DNA of 64,000 nucleotides from Betaproteobacteria bacterium (lineage in GTDB: Bacteria > Pseudomonadota > Gammaproteobacteria > Burkholderiales > Rhodocyclaceae), in assembly GCA_016208415.1 (NCBI GenBank), contig JACQYB010000031.1, positions 47,461 through 111,460 of the forward strand. The letters run 5' to 3'. A program made the position numbers and the translations under genes. Below, in pieces: positions 34,076-42,142 of this stretch (position 1 is the first letter of the stretch; each line of letters starts with the position of its first letter). A model generated the notes under the pieces. The model made no database searches and was not told the origin of the DNA. It saw nothing but the letters and a program-made list of their open reading frames with translations.

Positions 34076-35179
34076 TCAAAGCTCAACCATGGCATGACCA
34101 TGGCGCACGAACGGCGGCTTCACCACCCGGGCGCGCAGGCTGCGGCCGCGAATATCGACGGTCACTTCCTCGCCGGCGACGCTTCCGGCCGGCAACCGGG
34201 CCAACGCGATGGAACGTTGCAGTGTGGGGGAGAACCCGCCGCTGGTGACGACGCCCTCGCCATGGCGCGTGCGCACCGCCTGGTGCGCACGCAGGACGCC
34301 GGGGTCCAGCAGGAGCAGGCCGAGGAACGCGCGGGGGCTGGCGATGGCAGTCAGGGCGTCACGTCCGATGAAGGCGCGTTCGCCGGAGAGGTCCACCGTC
34401 CAGGCCAGGCCAGATTCCAGCGGCGAGACGCTCTGGTCCATGTCCTGGCCGTAGAGATTCATGCCGGCTTCGAGTCGCAGGGTGTCGCGGGCGCCAAGTC
34501 CGCAGGGGCGGGCGCCGGCGGATTGGAGATCGTTCCATAGCGCCACGGCGCGCTCGGCCGGGAGGAGGATTTCGAAGCCGTCCTCGCCCGTGTACCCGGT
34601 ACGGGCGATGAACAGTTCCGCGAGGGCGGCGGCATGGAAGGGTCGCAGTCCGGCCAGGAGTTCCCGGGCAGCCGGAATGGCGGTGGCCAGTGTCGCCTGG
34701 GCAGTGGGTCCCTGTACGGCGATCATCGCCAGGTCTCGGCGTGCCCGGATTTCCGGCGCTTCACCGCTGATGCCGGCGTGGGCGCGCAACCAGGCCAGGT
34801 CGGCCTCGGCGGTGCCGGCATTGACGACGAGGCGGTAGCAGGCATCGCCCCGGCGGTAACAGATCAGGTCGTCCAGCACGCCTCCGTCGTCGCGCAGCAT
34901 GCAGGCGTAGAGCGCGCGGCCCGCGTGGTCCAGACGGGCCGCGTCGTTGGCGAGCAGGGCGCGGAGAAAGGCAAGCGCGGCCGAGCCTTCCACGTCCACC
35001 GCCAGCATGTGCGAAACGTCGAAGATGCCGCAGGCACGGCGCACCGCGTGGTGCTCCTCGATCTGCGAGCCGTAATGCAGCGGCATGTCCCAGCCGGAAA
35101 ATGGCACCATGCGCCCACCGAGGCTCACATGGACAGGATGAAGCGGTGTTTTCTTCAGGGATTCATCTGGATGGGTCAT
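34076..35179 (-). CDS. gcvT: Aminomethyltransferase (glycine cleavage T protein)
   Basis: Transfers the methylene group from H-protein-bound aminomethyl to tetrahydrofolate. The 367 residues match. Motifs: [46 protein letters not shown] and [20 protein letters not shown] with the catalytic Asp region. First gene of the gcv operon, directly downstream of the glycine riboswitch. No clear Shine-Dalgarno precedes ATG 35179 in the short stretch (35180-35217) after the riboswitch. Confidence 0.95.
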   Translation of the reverse strand: MTHPDESLKKTPLHPVHVSLGGRMVPFSGWDMPLHYGSQIEEHHAVRRACGIFDVSHMLAVDVEGSAALAFLRALLANDAARLDHAGRALYACMLRDDGGVLDDLICYRRGDACYRLVVNAGTAEADLAWLRAHAGISGEAPEIRARRDLAMIAVQGPTAQATLATAIPAARELLAGLRPFHAAALAELFIARTGYTGEDGFEILLPAERAVALWNDLQSAGARPCGLGARDTLRLEAGMNLYGQDMDQSVSPLESGLAWTVDLSGERAFIGRDALTAIASPRAFLGLLLLDPGVLRAHQAVRTRHGEGVVTSGGFSPTLQRSIALARLPAGSVAGEEVTVDIRGRSLRARVVKPPFVRHGHAMVEL

Positions 35180-35217
35180 GAACTTGAGAGAGCACGCAAA
35201 TAGACTGGAAAGGGTGA

Positions 35218-35432
35218 GCACAGGCTGCTCTGCCCCTTCTGTCCCTTGTACCTGAGAGTTTGCGGCCTGCACATCGTGCCGTTGCCGCGTGCCCCTTCGG
35301 TGGACGGGCCTGCGTGGCTCCCCACGCCCCGTCGCTCTCCAGAGTTCCGTATCGTTCCGCAGTCCTTTTGCCTGAGCGATTCAGGGGGTGATTGCGCCTT
35401 CGGCGGCGGCCATTCCAGGCCGCGCTCTCCCG
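35218..35432 (-). promoter_or_regulatory. Tandem glycine riboswitch of the gcv operon
   Basis: Two consecutive glycine aptamers on the minus strand. Aptamer I (about 35430-35333) runs from GGAGAGCGCGG through CCGAAGGCGCAA, CTCAGGCAAAAGGACTG and ends CTCTGGAGAGCG. Aptamer II (about 35332-35218) contains CACCGAAGGGGCA, AACTCTCAGGTACAAGGGAC and AGAAGGGGCAGAGCAGCC. These are the conserved CTCAGG(C/T)A.AAGGAC cores of the class. Glycine binding should turn on gcvT-gcvH-gcvPA-gcvPB to use excess glycine. I cannot tell whether the expression platform acts on transcription or on translation. Confidence 0.94.
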
Positions 35433-35501
35433 CGGGAACGGGAGCGACTATACCCAGCAACTGCACAGGCTGGCAAGCCGGGCCTGTCAGCGGCCTCGGG
35501 C

Positions 35502-35690
35502 GTGAAGACAGGCCGTTCCGAATGCCTTCGGTTCCACGATGTGCGCTGCCACGTACGAAGTTGGGGAGAGGCGGAGGCGCCCACGATGTTCGCGCTGCAC
35601 GGGTGGATGGATGTTTCGGCGAGCTTCCAGTTCGTGGTGGATGCGCTGCGGCGCGGGTGGCTCTTATGGAGTTCCTGCCGCAGCGAGTAA
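35502..35690 (+). pseudogene. Truncated alpha/beta-hydrolase fold gene
   Basis: From GTG 35502 the frame reads LRFHDVRCHVRSWGEAEAPT, then MFALHGWMDVSASFQFVVDA and LRRGW. This matches the N-terminus of alpha/beta hydrolases (GAPTLFLLHGWMDVSASFQF...DW.VIAPDWRG). It stops at TAA 35688-35690, before any nucleophile elbow. About 60 codons of a normal roughly 280-codon gene remain. In the shifted frame just before the stop, MEFLPQ resembles a hydrolase C-terminus, so an internal deletion may have joined the two ends. The rest of the space to 35800 has no gene. The PHP gene follows. Confidence 0.65.
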
Positions 35691-35800
35691 CCCGGGAGGA
35701 TGTGCTTCGACCGGGCCTGCCTCTCATGTGGAGCGGCCTGAGAGGCGGTGCCCTGCCCGGAAGGGCGGCAGCCGTTCGGCGCGGCTGTTATCATCGGCGA

Positions 35801-36634
35801 ATGCTGCACGTCGATCTTCATTGCCATTCAAGCGTTTCGGACGGATTGCTGGAGCCGGCGGCGCTGGTGCGCCGGGCCGCGGCCAACGGCGTCCAGGTGC
35901 TGGCATTGACCGATCATGACGACACCGCCGGGCTGGCAGAGGCTCGCGAGGCGGCGGCCGAAGCCGGAATCCGCCTGGTCGATGGCGTCGAAGTCTCGAT
36001 CACCTGGGAGGATATGACCCTGCACATGGTGGGTCTGGGGATTTGTCCCACCCAGCCCGAACTGGCGCAGGGACTTGCTGCAATTCGTGCCGGCCGATGG
36101 GGACGCGCGCAGCGCATGAGTGCGGCGCTGGCGCGGCTGGGCATCGACGGCGCGCAGGAGGGGACGGCCCGGCAGGCGCGTGGTGCCTCCATCATCGGAC
36201 GCACTCATTTCGCTCGCTTTCTGTTGGAACGGGGCATCACGCCCGACATGCAGTCGGCTTTCGATCGCTACCTCGCCCGGGGCAAGCCGGCCTACGTGGA
36301 ACATCGCTGGGCGGAACTGGCCGAGGCGGTGGGCTGGATCCGGGCTGCCGGGGGGGTTGCCGTGCTCGCCCATCCGGGACGTTATCGTGTCAGCAGCGCG
36401 ATGCGAAAGCGCCTGTTCGATCAGTTCGTGGCGGTCGGCGGGGAGGCTGTGGAGGTGGTGTCTGGCGCCCATGGCCGCAACCAGCAGCGCGATTTCGCGC
36501 GCGTGGCAAGACACTATGGACTGCTTGCCTCGGTGGCCTCCGATTTCCACGGTCCGGGGGAGAGCGCCCGTGACGTGGGCAGCATGCCCGGCCTGCCCGA
36601 TGGCTTGACGCCGGTGTGGGAGCGGTTCGTCTGA
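35801..36634 (+). CDS. PHP-domain phosphoesterase, RNase AM (YciV/TrpH)-like
   Basis: A 277-residue polymerase-and-histidinol-phosphatase (PHP) phosphoesterase. Metal ligands lie in MLHVDLHCHSSVSDG, LALTDHDDT, VLAHPGRY, and SDFHGPGESARDVG. The length and order match E. coli YciV/TrpH, shown to be a 5'-3' exonuclease (RNase AM) acting on short oligonucleotides and rRNA ends. The next gene is the YciO homologue, the same neighbour as in E. coli, which supports this. Start ATG 35801. The gene upstream is a hydrolase remnant. Confidence 0.87.
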   Translation: MLHVDLHCHSSVSDGLLEPAALVRRAAANGVQVLALTDHDDTAGLAEAREAAAEAGIRLVDGVEVSITWEDMTLHMVGLGICPTQPELAQGLAAIRAGRWGRAQRMSAALARLGIDGAQEGTARQARGASIIGRTHFARFLLERGITPDMQSAFDRYLARGKPAYVEHRWAELAEAVGWIRAAGGVAVLAHPGRYRVSSAMRKRLFDQFVAVGGEAVEVVSGAHGRNQQRDFARVARHYGLLASVASDFHGPGESARDVGSMPGLPDGLTPVWERFV

Positions 36635-36644
36635 ACGTCTTCGC

Positions 36645-37271
36645 ATGGCCCAGTTCTTCACCGTTCATCCCGAATATCCCCAGCCGCGCCTGATCCGCCA
36701 GGCGGCCGAGCTGGTGCAGCGCGGTGGGGTCATCGCCCTGCCCACGGATTCGGCCTACGCCATCGGCTGCGCCACGGGCGACGCGCACGCGATGCAGCGC
36801 ATCCGCCGCATCCGCGGCGTCGATGAACGCCACCACTTCACCCTGATGTGCCGCGATCTGGCCGAGATCTCCTTCTACGCGCGGGTGGACAATGCCCAGT
36901 TCAGGATGCTCAAGGCGGCCACGCCGGGCAGCTATACCTTCATCCTCGAAGGCAGCCGGGAACTGCCACGCCGCATCCTTCACCCGCGACGCAAGACCAT
37001 CGGGTTGCGGGTGCCGGATCACCCGGTGTGTCAGGCCCTGCTGGCGGCGCTGGGGGGGCCGTTGCTCACCTCCACGCTCATCCTGCCCGGCGAGGACGTG
37101 CCCTTGAGCGATCCCTATGAAATCCGGCAGCGTCTGGAGAAGGATCTGGACGTGGTCATCGATGCCGGGGGTTGCGGCACGGAGGTGACCACGGTCATCG
37201 ATCTTACCGGCGGCGCGCCCGAGGTCATCCGCCGCGGTCGAGGCAGCCTGGCCGCGCTCGGCCTGGATTAG
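36645..37271 (+). CDS. yciO: YciO family (Sua5/YrdC-like) threonylcarbamoyl-AMP synthase-like protein
   Basis: A 208-residue YrdC-fold protein. Typical are IALPTDSAYAIGC, RIRRIRG with FTLMCRDLAEIS, GSYTFILEGSRELPRR, KTIGLRVPDHPV and TVIDLTGG. YciO is a paralogue of the tRNA t6A enzymes Sua5/YrdC; its own role is less clear. The N-terminal FFTVHPEYPQPRLIRQA is the YciO signature. It lies ten bases after the PHP gene, as in E. coli, and is followed by the site-2-type protease. Confidence 0.9.
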   Translation: MAQFFTVHPEYPQPRLIRQAAELVQRGGVIALPTDSAYAIGCATGDAHAMQRIRRIRGVDERHHFTLMCRDLAEISFYARVDNAQFRMLKAATPGSYTFILEGSRELPRRILHPRRKTIGLRVPDHPVCQALLAALGGPLLTSTLILPGEDVPLSDPYEIRQRLEKDLDVVIDAGGCGTEVTTVIDLTGGAPEVIRRGRGSLAALGLD

Positions 37272-37309
37272 CCCGTGCCCGCCCGTCTGGTAGAATCCCT
37301 GCTCCCGCC

Positions 37310-37969
37310 ATGGAAGAACTGATCCCCACACTGGCCATCTGGGCGCTGCCCGTACTGCTGGCCATCACGCTCCACGAAGCGGCGCACGGTTACGTCGCGC
37401 GTCATTTCGGCGACCCCACGGCCTACCTTGCGGGACGCATCAGCCTGAATCCGCTGCGGCATATCGATCCGGTGGGCACACTGCTTGTGCCCGCGCTCAT
37501 CCTCATGGCGAGTAGTTTTCTCGGCGGCGGTGGGATTCTTTTCGGCTGGGCCAAGCCGGTCCCGGTCGATTTCTCGCGCCTGCGCCGCCCCAAGGCGGAC
37601 ATGCTCTGGGTGGCCGCCGCGGGCCCCGCGACCAACCTGTTCATGGCCATGTGCTGGGCGCTGATCCTCAAGTCGGCGCTGCTCATGCCCGAGAACGCCT
37701 ATTCGACGCCACTGATGCGCATGGCCGATGCCGGCATCCAGATCAACTCGGTGTTGATGCTGCTCAACCTGCTGCCCATTCCTCCGCTCGATGGGGGGAG
37801 GATTGCGGTGAGCCTGCTGCCGCACCGGGCGGCCTATAACTTCGCACGGCTTGAGCCTTATGGATTCCCGTTGCTGCTGGTGCTGCTGTTCACCGGTCTG
37901 CTGGGCAACATCCTCTGGCCGCTCATGATCGTTTTTCGTCACCTGCTTTCCGCAGTCTTCCAGATCTGA
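37310..37969 (+). CDS. Site-2 protease family (M50) membrane metalloprotease
   Basis: A 219-residue membrane protein with several helices. The zinc motif is HEAAH at residues 22-26 (ITLHEAAHGYVARHFGD), and the second ligand region is NLLPIPPLDGGRI. It is of the short group III S2P type without a PDZ domain and lacks an obvious regulator partner. The substrate is unknown. TAGAAT at 37291-37296 could be its -10, but the -35 is poor. trpS starts five bases after the stop, so the two are co-transcribed. Confidence 0.9.
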   Translation: MEELIPTLAIWALPVLLAITLHEAAHGYVARHFGDPTAYLAGRISLNPLRHIDPVGTLLVPALILMASSFLGGGGILFGWAKPVPVDFSRLRRPKADMLWVAAAGPATNLFMAMCWALILKSALLMPENAYSTPLMRMADAGIQINSVLMLLNLLPIPPLDGGRIAVSLLPHRAAYNFARLEPYGFPLLLVLLFTGLLGNILWPLMIVFRHLLSAVFQI

Positions 37970-37974
37970 CCACC

Positions 37975-39177
37975 ATGTACGGCGAAAAGGTGCTTTCCGG
38001 CATGCGGCCCACGGGCCGGCTCCATCTCGGCCATTATCACGGCGTGCTGAGGAACTGGGTGCGCCTCCAGCAGGAGTATCCCTGCCTGTTCTTCGTCGCC
38101 GACTGGCATGCCCTGACCACCAGCTACGACGAGCCGGCCAGCATCGAGGCCAACGTCTGGGAAATGCTCATCGACTGGCTCGCGGCGGGCGTGGATCCCT
38201 CGATGGCGACGCTGTTCATCCAGTCACGGGTGCCCGAGCACGCCGAACTGCACCTGCTGCTGTCCATGATGGCACCGCTGGGCTGGCTCGAACGGGTTCC
38301 CACCTACAAGGACCAGCAGGAAAAGCTCAGCCACAAGGATCTCACGACGTACGGCTTCCTCGGCTACCCGCTGCTGCAGGCCGCCGACATCCTCATCTAC
38401 CGTGCCAACCTGGTGCCGGTGGGCGAGGACCAGGTGCCCCATATCGAGTTCACCCGCGAGATTGCGCGGCGCTTCAACCACCTCTACGGGCGCGAACCCG
38501 GCTTCGAGGAAAAGGCCCGCGAGGCGGTGAGGAAGCTCGGTTCGAAGCGGGCGAAGCTGTACGAGGAATTGCGTGTGCGCTTCCAGGAGCACGGCGACGC
38601 TGGAGCCCTGGAGCAGGCCCACGCGTTGCTTGAAGATGCTCAGAACCTGAGCCTTGGAGATCGCGAGCGCCTATTCGGCTATCTTGAAGGTGGCGGAAAA
38701 ATGATCCTGGTGGAGCCGGGGTCGCTGCTGACCGAGGCCTCGCGCATGCCCGGACTGGACGGCCAGAAGATGTCCAAGTCGTACAACAACACCATCAACC
38801 TGCGCGAGGAGCCGGAGGTGGTGCGCAAGAAGATTCGCACCATGCAGACGGATCCGGCGCGGGTGAGGCGAACCGACCCGGGCGATCCGGAACGTTGCCC
38901 GGTATGGCAGTTCCACCTCATCTACTCCGACGATGGCACGCGCCAGTGGGTCCAGGAGGGCTGCCGCAGCGCCGCAATTGGCTGTCTGGAGTGCAAGCAG
39001 CCCGTGGTCGAGGCGGTGCTCAAGGAGCAGGAGCCGATGCGCGAGCGGGCGGCGCCGTACGTGGAAGACCCGGGGTTGTTGCGCAATATCGTCGCCGACG
39101 GCTGCGAGCACGCCCACAAGCTCGCCCAGGAGACGATGCGGGAGGTGCGCGACGCCATGGGGCTGAACTATTCCTGA
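37975..39177 (+). CDS. trpS: Tryptophanyl-tRNA synthetase
   Basis: Class I aminoacyl-tRNA synthetase. The 400 residues are longer than the E. coli enzyme (334) and match the longer type common in betaproteobacteria. HIGH-like motif: TGRLHLGHYHGVL. KMSKS motif: DGQKMSKSYNN. Tryptophan pocket and dimer regions are present (FFVADWHALTTSYD; GYPLLQAADILIYRANLVPV). The last 11 codons (QETMREVRDAMGLNYS) are the family end. Stop at 39175-39177, immediately followed by a hairpin element resembling the DUF1178-downstream repeat. Confidence 0.95.
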   Translation: MYGEKVLSGMRPTGRLHLGHYHGVLRNWVRLQQEYPCLFFVADWHALTTSYDEPASIEANVWEMLIDWLAAGVDPSMATLFIQSRVPEHAELHLLLSMMAPLGWLERVPTYKDQQEKLSHKDLTTYGFLGYPLLQAADILIYRANLVPVGEDQVPHIEFTREIARRFNHLYGREPGFEEKAREAVRKLGSKRAKLYEELRVRFQEHGDAGALEQAHALLEDAQNLSLGDRERLFGYLEGGGKMILVEPGSLLTEASRMPGLDGQKMSKSYNNTINLREEPEVVRKKIRTMQTDPARVRRTDPGDPERCPVWQFHLIYSDDGTRQWVQEGCRSAAIGCLECKQPVVEAVLKEQEPMRERAAPYVEDPGLLRNIVADGCEHAHKLAQETMREVRDAMGLNYS

Positions 39178-39220
39178 GCAGGATGTGTTTCAACCCGCGG
39201 CTGCCCTCAGGGCACGCCGG
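39178..39220 (+). repeat. Possible single degenerate copy of the 28-bp hairpin element
   Basis: Starting at the base after the trpS stop codon it contains GTTTCAACCCG (39187-39197), an exact match to the tail of the repeats at 14892-15098, followed by a hairpin (tgccc tca gggca, 39202-39214). Both sites share TGAGCA at the junction with the upstream stop codon. The match is short, so the relation is tentative. Confidence 0.45.
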
Positions 39221-39240
39221 GCGTTCCGGTGACAGGGCAA

Positions 39241-40065
39241 ATGGCAGGTAACGTCGAAGCAGGCATCATCGACTCGGTATCGGCGCCGCGGCTCTACGGC
39301 CAGCCCATGGCGCAGTTGCCGCATGATCTGTACATTCCGCCGGATGCCCTGGAGGTCATACTCGACGCCTTCGAAGGCCCACTGGACCTGCTGCTCTATC
39401 TGATCCGGCGCGCCAACATCGATGTCCTCGACATTCCCATGGCGCAGCTCACGGCCCAGTATCTCGGCTACGTGGAGGCGATGCGCACGACAAATCTGGA
39501 CCTGACGGCCGAATACCTGGTCATGGCGGCCATCCTGCTGGAGATCAAGTCCCGCATGCTCCTGCCGCGCCCATCGAGGAGCGAGGCGGAGGAGGCCGAC
39601 CCGCGGGCGGAACTGGTGCGGCGGTTGCTGGAATATGAACAGATGAAGCAGACCGGCGCCCGGCTCGACGAGCTTCCCCAAGCCGGAAGGGATTTCGAGC
39701 GCATCGGCGTGTGGGTGGCCGGGGAGGTGGTGCAGCGACAGCCGCAGGTCAGTCTCAATGACCTTCAGGCCGCATGGCTCGATCTCATGCACCGTGCCCG
39801 GGTGCATCAGCACCACCGGGTGCGGAAGGAAGAGCTCTCGGTGCGCGAGCACATGGGTCTGATCCTGCGCAGGTTGAAACCCCTGTCGGGTTTCGTGGAA
39901 TTCAGCGCACTCTTCGACGTGGCCCTCGGGGTGGCGGGACTGGTGGTCAGCTTTCTCGCGGTACTGGAGTTGGTGCGCGAGGGGCTGATCGAGTTGGTGC
40001 AACGGGAGCTTTTCGCCCCGATCTACGTGAGGTCGGCCGATGCTGCAACTGATACCCCGGACTGA
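39241..40065 (+). CDS. scpA: Segregation and condensation protein A
   Basis: Kleisin subunit of the Smc-ScpAB condensin complex. 274 residues from ATG 39241; an in-frame GTG at 39229 is the alternative. Typical are [20 protein letters not shown] near the N-terminus, [52 protein letters not shown]-like text and the C-terminal winged-helix [20 protein letters not shown] with [13 protein letters not shown]. scpB overlaps its last 26 bases. Confidence 0.93.
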   Translation: MAGNVEAGIIDSVSAPRLYGQPMAQLPHDLYIPPDALEVILDAFEGPLDLLLYLIRRANIDVLDIPMAQLTAQYLGYVEAMRTTNLDLTAEYLVMAAILLEIKSRMLLPRPSRSEAEEADPRAELVRRLLEYEQMKQTGARLDELPQAGRDFERIGVWVAGEVVQRQPQVSLNDLQAAWLDLMHRARVHQHHRVRKEELSVREHMGLILRRLKPLSGFVEFSALFDVALGVAGLVVSFLAVLELVREGLIELVQRELFAPIYVRSADAATDTPD

Positions 40066-40654
40066 AGGTTCCGATTCCGGGCGGTCTGTGCTCGCCGAAC
40101 CCCTGGCGCCGGCGCAACTCAAGATCGTGCTGGAGACGGTATTGCTCGCGGCCGACGAACCCATGACGGTGGCCGACCTGCGGCATGCGTTCGAGCTCGA
40201 TCCGGGCGCGGACACGGTGCGCGCCCTGCTGGACGAGTTGCGGGCCGAGTGGGCCGGTCGTGGCGTGGAGCTGGCTCAGGTCGCCTCGGGGTGGCGCTTC
40301 CAGACGCGCCCGGAATTCCAGCCGTTCATCTCGCGGCGCTCGGGTGAGAAACCGCCGCGTTACTCCCGCGCCGTACTGGAGACGCTGACCATCATTGCTT
40401 ACCGCCAACCGGTGACGCGGGGCGACATCGAGGATATCCGCGGAGTGGCGGTATCGACAAATGTGCTGAAGACGCTGGAATCGCGCGGATGGGTCGACGT
40501 GGTGGGGCATCGCGACACGCCGGGACGCCCGGCACTGTACGCGACGACCCGGGTCTTTCTCGACGATCTGAGGTTGCGCAGTCTGGCTGAACTCCCGCCG
40601 TTGGCGGAGATTGAGAAGGTGATGGACCTTGCGCAAACGCTTCCCCAATCATAA
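40040..40654 (+). CDS. scpB: Segregation and condensation protein B
   Basis: Winged-helix dimer partner of ScpA in bacterial condensin. 204 residues. Motifs: [58 protein letters not shown] then [20 protein letters not shown] and [15 protein letters not shown]. It starts inside scpA (26-base overlap) and overlaps rluB by 26 bases, so the three are translationally coupled. Confidence 0.94.
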   Translation: MLQLIPRTEGSDSGRSVLAEPLAPAQLKIVLETVLLAADEPMTVADLRHAFELDPGADTVRALLDELRAEWAGRGVELAQVASGWRFQTRPEFQPFISRRSGEKPPRYSRAVLETLTIIAYRQPVTRGDIEDIRGVAVSTNVLKTLESRGWVDVVGHRDTPGRPALYATTRVFLDDLRLRSLAELPPLAEIEKVMDLAQTLPQS

Positions 40655-41573
40655 GCGCGAGGGCGAATCCGGCGCCGGAACTCCGGCTGCCGCACCCGAT
40701 ACGCCGCAAGGCCGCAGGACTGCGCCCCCCAGGCGCGCACCGGGTGGCGACGCCGTACCCGCGGTGAGGCTGCAAAAGGTGCTGGCCGAGGCCGGCTTCG
40801 GGTCGCGCCGCGAGATCGAGGAATGGATCAGCGCCGGACGCATCCAGGTCAACAACGAGCCGGCTCAACTCGGCCAGCGCCTGTCCCCCGGCGACCGCGT
40901 GCGGGTCAATGGGCGGATCGTCAAGCTCCGGTTTGCTCCACGGCTGCCACGGGTCCTCGTGTACCACAAGCCGGAAGGAGAACTCGTGACGCGGGACGAT
41001 CCTTCCGGCCGCGCCACCGTATTTGACGCATTGCCGCCGATCAGGGGAGGGCGGTGGATCGCCGTCGGCCGGCTGGACATCAATACCGAAGGTCTGCTCC
41101 TGTTCACCACCAGCGGAGAGCTTGCCAACCGCCTGATGCATCCGCGCCATGGCCTCGAACGGGAATATGCCGTGCGTGTCGTCGGGGAGCTTTCCGATGC
41201 ACAGCGCAACGAGTTGCTGAAGGGCGTGCAACTGGAGGATGGCCCGGCACGCTTCAATACCCTTGAAGACGCAGGCGGAATGGGCTCCAACCACTGGTAC
41301 CGGGTGAGCCTGGGCGAGGGACGAAATCGCGAAGTTCGGCGCATGTTCGAAGCCGTGGGCGTCATGGTCAGCCGCCTCTTGCGCGTGCGCTATGGCCCGA
41401 TTCGTCTGCCGCCGCAGTTGCGCCGCGGCATGATTCATGAACTGCCACGTTTCGAGGTGCAAGCGCTGCTCCGCACAGACGAGGCCGTGGCGGACACGAC
41501 AGATGGGAGTGCCGGAGCACCGGTCACCACCCCGCCAAAGCCGAAGCGATTTACTCGAAGTCGCCGGGAATGA
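40629..41573 (+). CDS. rluB: 23S rRNA pseudouridine synthase RluB
   Basis: Pseudouridine synthase that modifies U2605 of 23S rRNA. 314 residues, with a basic disordered N-terminus (1-45), an S4 domain ([20 protein letters not shown]) and the catalytic domain with Asp150 in [15 protein letters not shown]. Further motifs: [34 protein letters not shown] and [12 protein letters not shown]. The start is TTG 40629 with AAGG about eight bases upstream, inside the scpB 3' end. The C-terminal tail is poorly conserved. Confidence 0.93.
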   Translation: MRKRFPNHKREGESGAGTPAAAPDTPQGRRTAPPRRAPGGDAVPAVRLQKVLAEAGFGSRREIEEWISAGRIQVNNEPAQLGQRLSPGDRVRVNGRIVKLRFAPRLPRVLVYHKPEGELVTRDDPSGRATVFDALPPIRGGRWIAVGRLDINTEGLLLFTTSGELANRLMHPRHGLEREYAVRVVGELSDAQRNELLKGVQLEDGPARFNTLEDAGGMGSNHWYRVSLGEGRNREVRRMFEAVGVMVSRLLRVRYGPIRLPPQLRRGMIHELPRFEVQALLRTDEAVADTTDGSAGAPVTTPPKPKRFTRSRRE

Positions 41574-41579
41574 TAGAAT
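41550..41579 (+). promoter_or_regulatory. Candidate promoter of the rimP-nusA-infB operon
   Basis: TTTACT (41550-41555), 18-base spacer and TAGAAT (41574-41579), with TG one base upstream of the -10 (extended -10 form TGATAGAAT). It overlaps the rluB stop codon. Expected start about 41586, giving a leader of about 100 bases before rimP. Confidence 0.6.
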
Positions 41580-41621
41580 TTCAAGGATTCTTGGCTGGCA
41601 CCAGCCGAGGAGGGGGCGCAA

Positions 41622-41696
41622 ATGGGCTCCTTCCGAAAACAAGAATGGGCGTTTCGCCCATTTTTTATTTGTGCTGCCGGTAGAGCATGCAGGTAG
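41622..41696 (+). CDS. Putative 24-codon leader peptide of the rimP operon
   Basis: ATG 41622 follows a strong purine-rich ribosome-binding site (GAGGAGGGGG, 41607-41616; eight bases spacing). The product reads MGSFRKQEWAFRPFFICAAG then RACR. The frame passes through the whole terminator hairpin (41644-41666) and stops at TAG 41694-41696, ten bases into rimP (ATG 41687) in another frame. Translation should therefore disrupt the hairpin and may couple to rimP. Expression is inference; the peptide has no recognisable domain and its sequence may be secondary to the act of translation. Confidence 0.5.
   Translation: MGSFRKQEWAFRPFFICAAGRACR
41644..41670 (+). terminator. Intrinsic terminator inside the rimP leader
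   Basis: Stem aatgggcg (41644-41651) with cgcccatt (41655-41662), three-base loop ttt, then tttt and an AT-rich tail. It lies between the predicted promoter and rimP, so it can only act as an attenuator of this operon or as terminator for rluB read-through. A second AATGGGC at 41621-41627 could pair with the same GCCCATT (41656-41662) as an alternative. Confidence 0.75.
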
Positions 41697-42115
41697 AAGG
41701 CGTCGTCGAACGCGCGGTCAGTGGCCTCGGTTATGAGCTGGTGGACTTCGAGTCAAGTCCCCGGGGGCGATTGTTGCGCGTCTTCATCGACAGTCCCCAG
41801 GGAATCACGGTGGATGACTGCGAGCGGGTGAGCCACCATCTCACGCGCTTGTTCACCGTGGAGAACGTGGATTTCGATCGGCTGGAGGTGTCCTCGCCAG
41901 GCCTGGATCGAGTCCTCAAGAAGCCTGCGGACTTTGCCCGCTTTGCGGGGCACGAGGTGCAGGTCAGGCTGCGCCTGCCGATGAACGGCAAGCGCAATTT
42001 CACTGGCGTGCTGCGGGGCCTGGAGGATGGGCAACTCCACCTCGACGTCGGTGGCACGATGACGCAATTCGAGCTTGCGCAGGTCGAAAAGGCGCGGCTG
42101 GTGCCGAAGCTGTAA
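41687..42115 (+). CDS. rimP: Ribosome maturation factor RimP
   Basis: Needed for 30S subunit maturation. 142 residues with the RimP N-terminal domain (LGYELVDFESSPRGRLLRVF), VDDCERVSHHLTRLF, the VSSPGLDRVLKKPADFARFA motif and the C-terminal Sm-like domain (GKRNFTGVLRGLEDGQLHL). First confirmed gene of rimP-nusA-infB. The ATG lies seven bases before the end of the leader ORF. Confidence 0.96.
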   Translation: MQVEGVVERAVSGLGYELVDFESSPRGRLLRVFIDSPQGITVDDCERVSHHLTRLFTVENVDFDRLEVSSPGLDRVLKKPADFARFAGHEVQVRLRLPMNGKRNFTGVLRGLEDGQLHLDVGGTMTQFELAQVEKARLVPKL

Positions 42116-42142
42116 CGGGTTCGCATTGTTTGGAGGTGGGAA

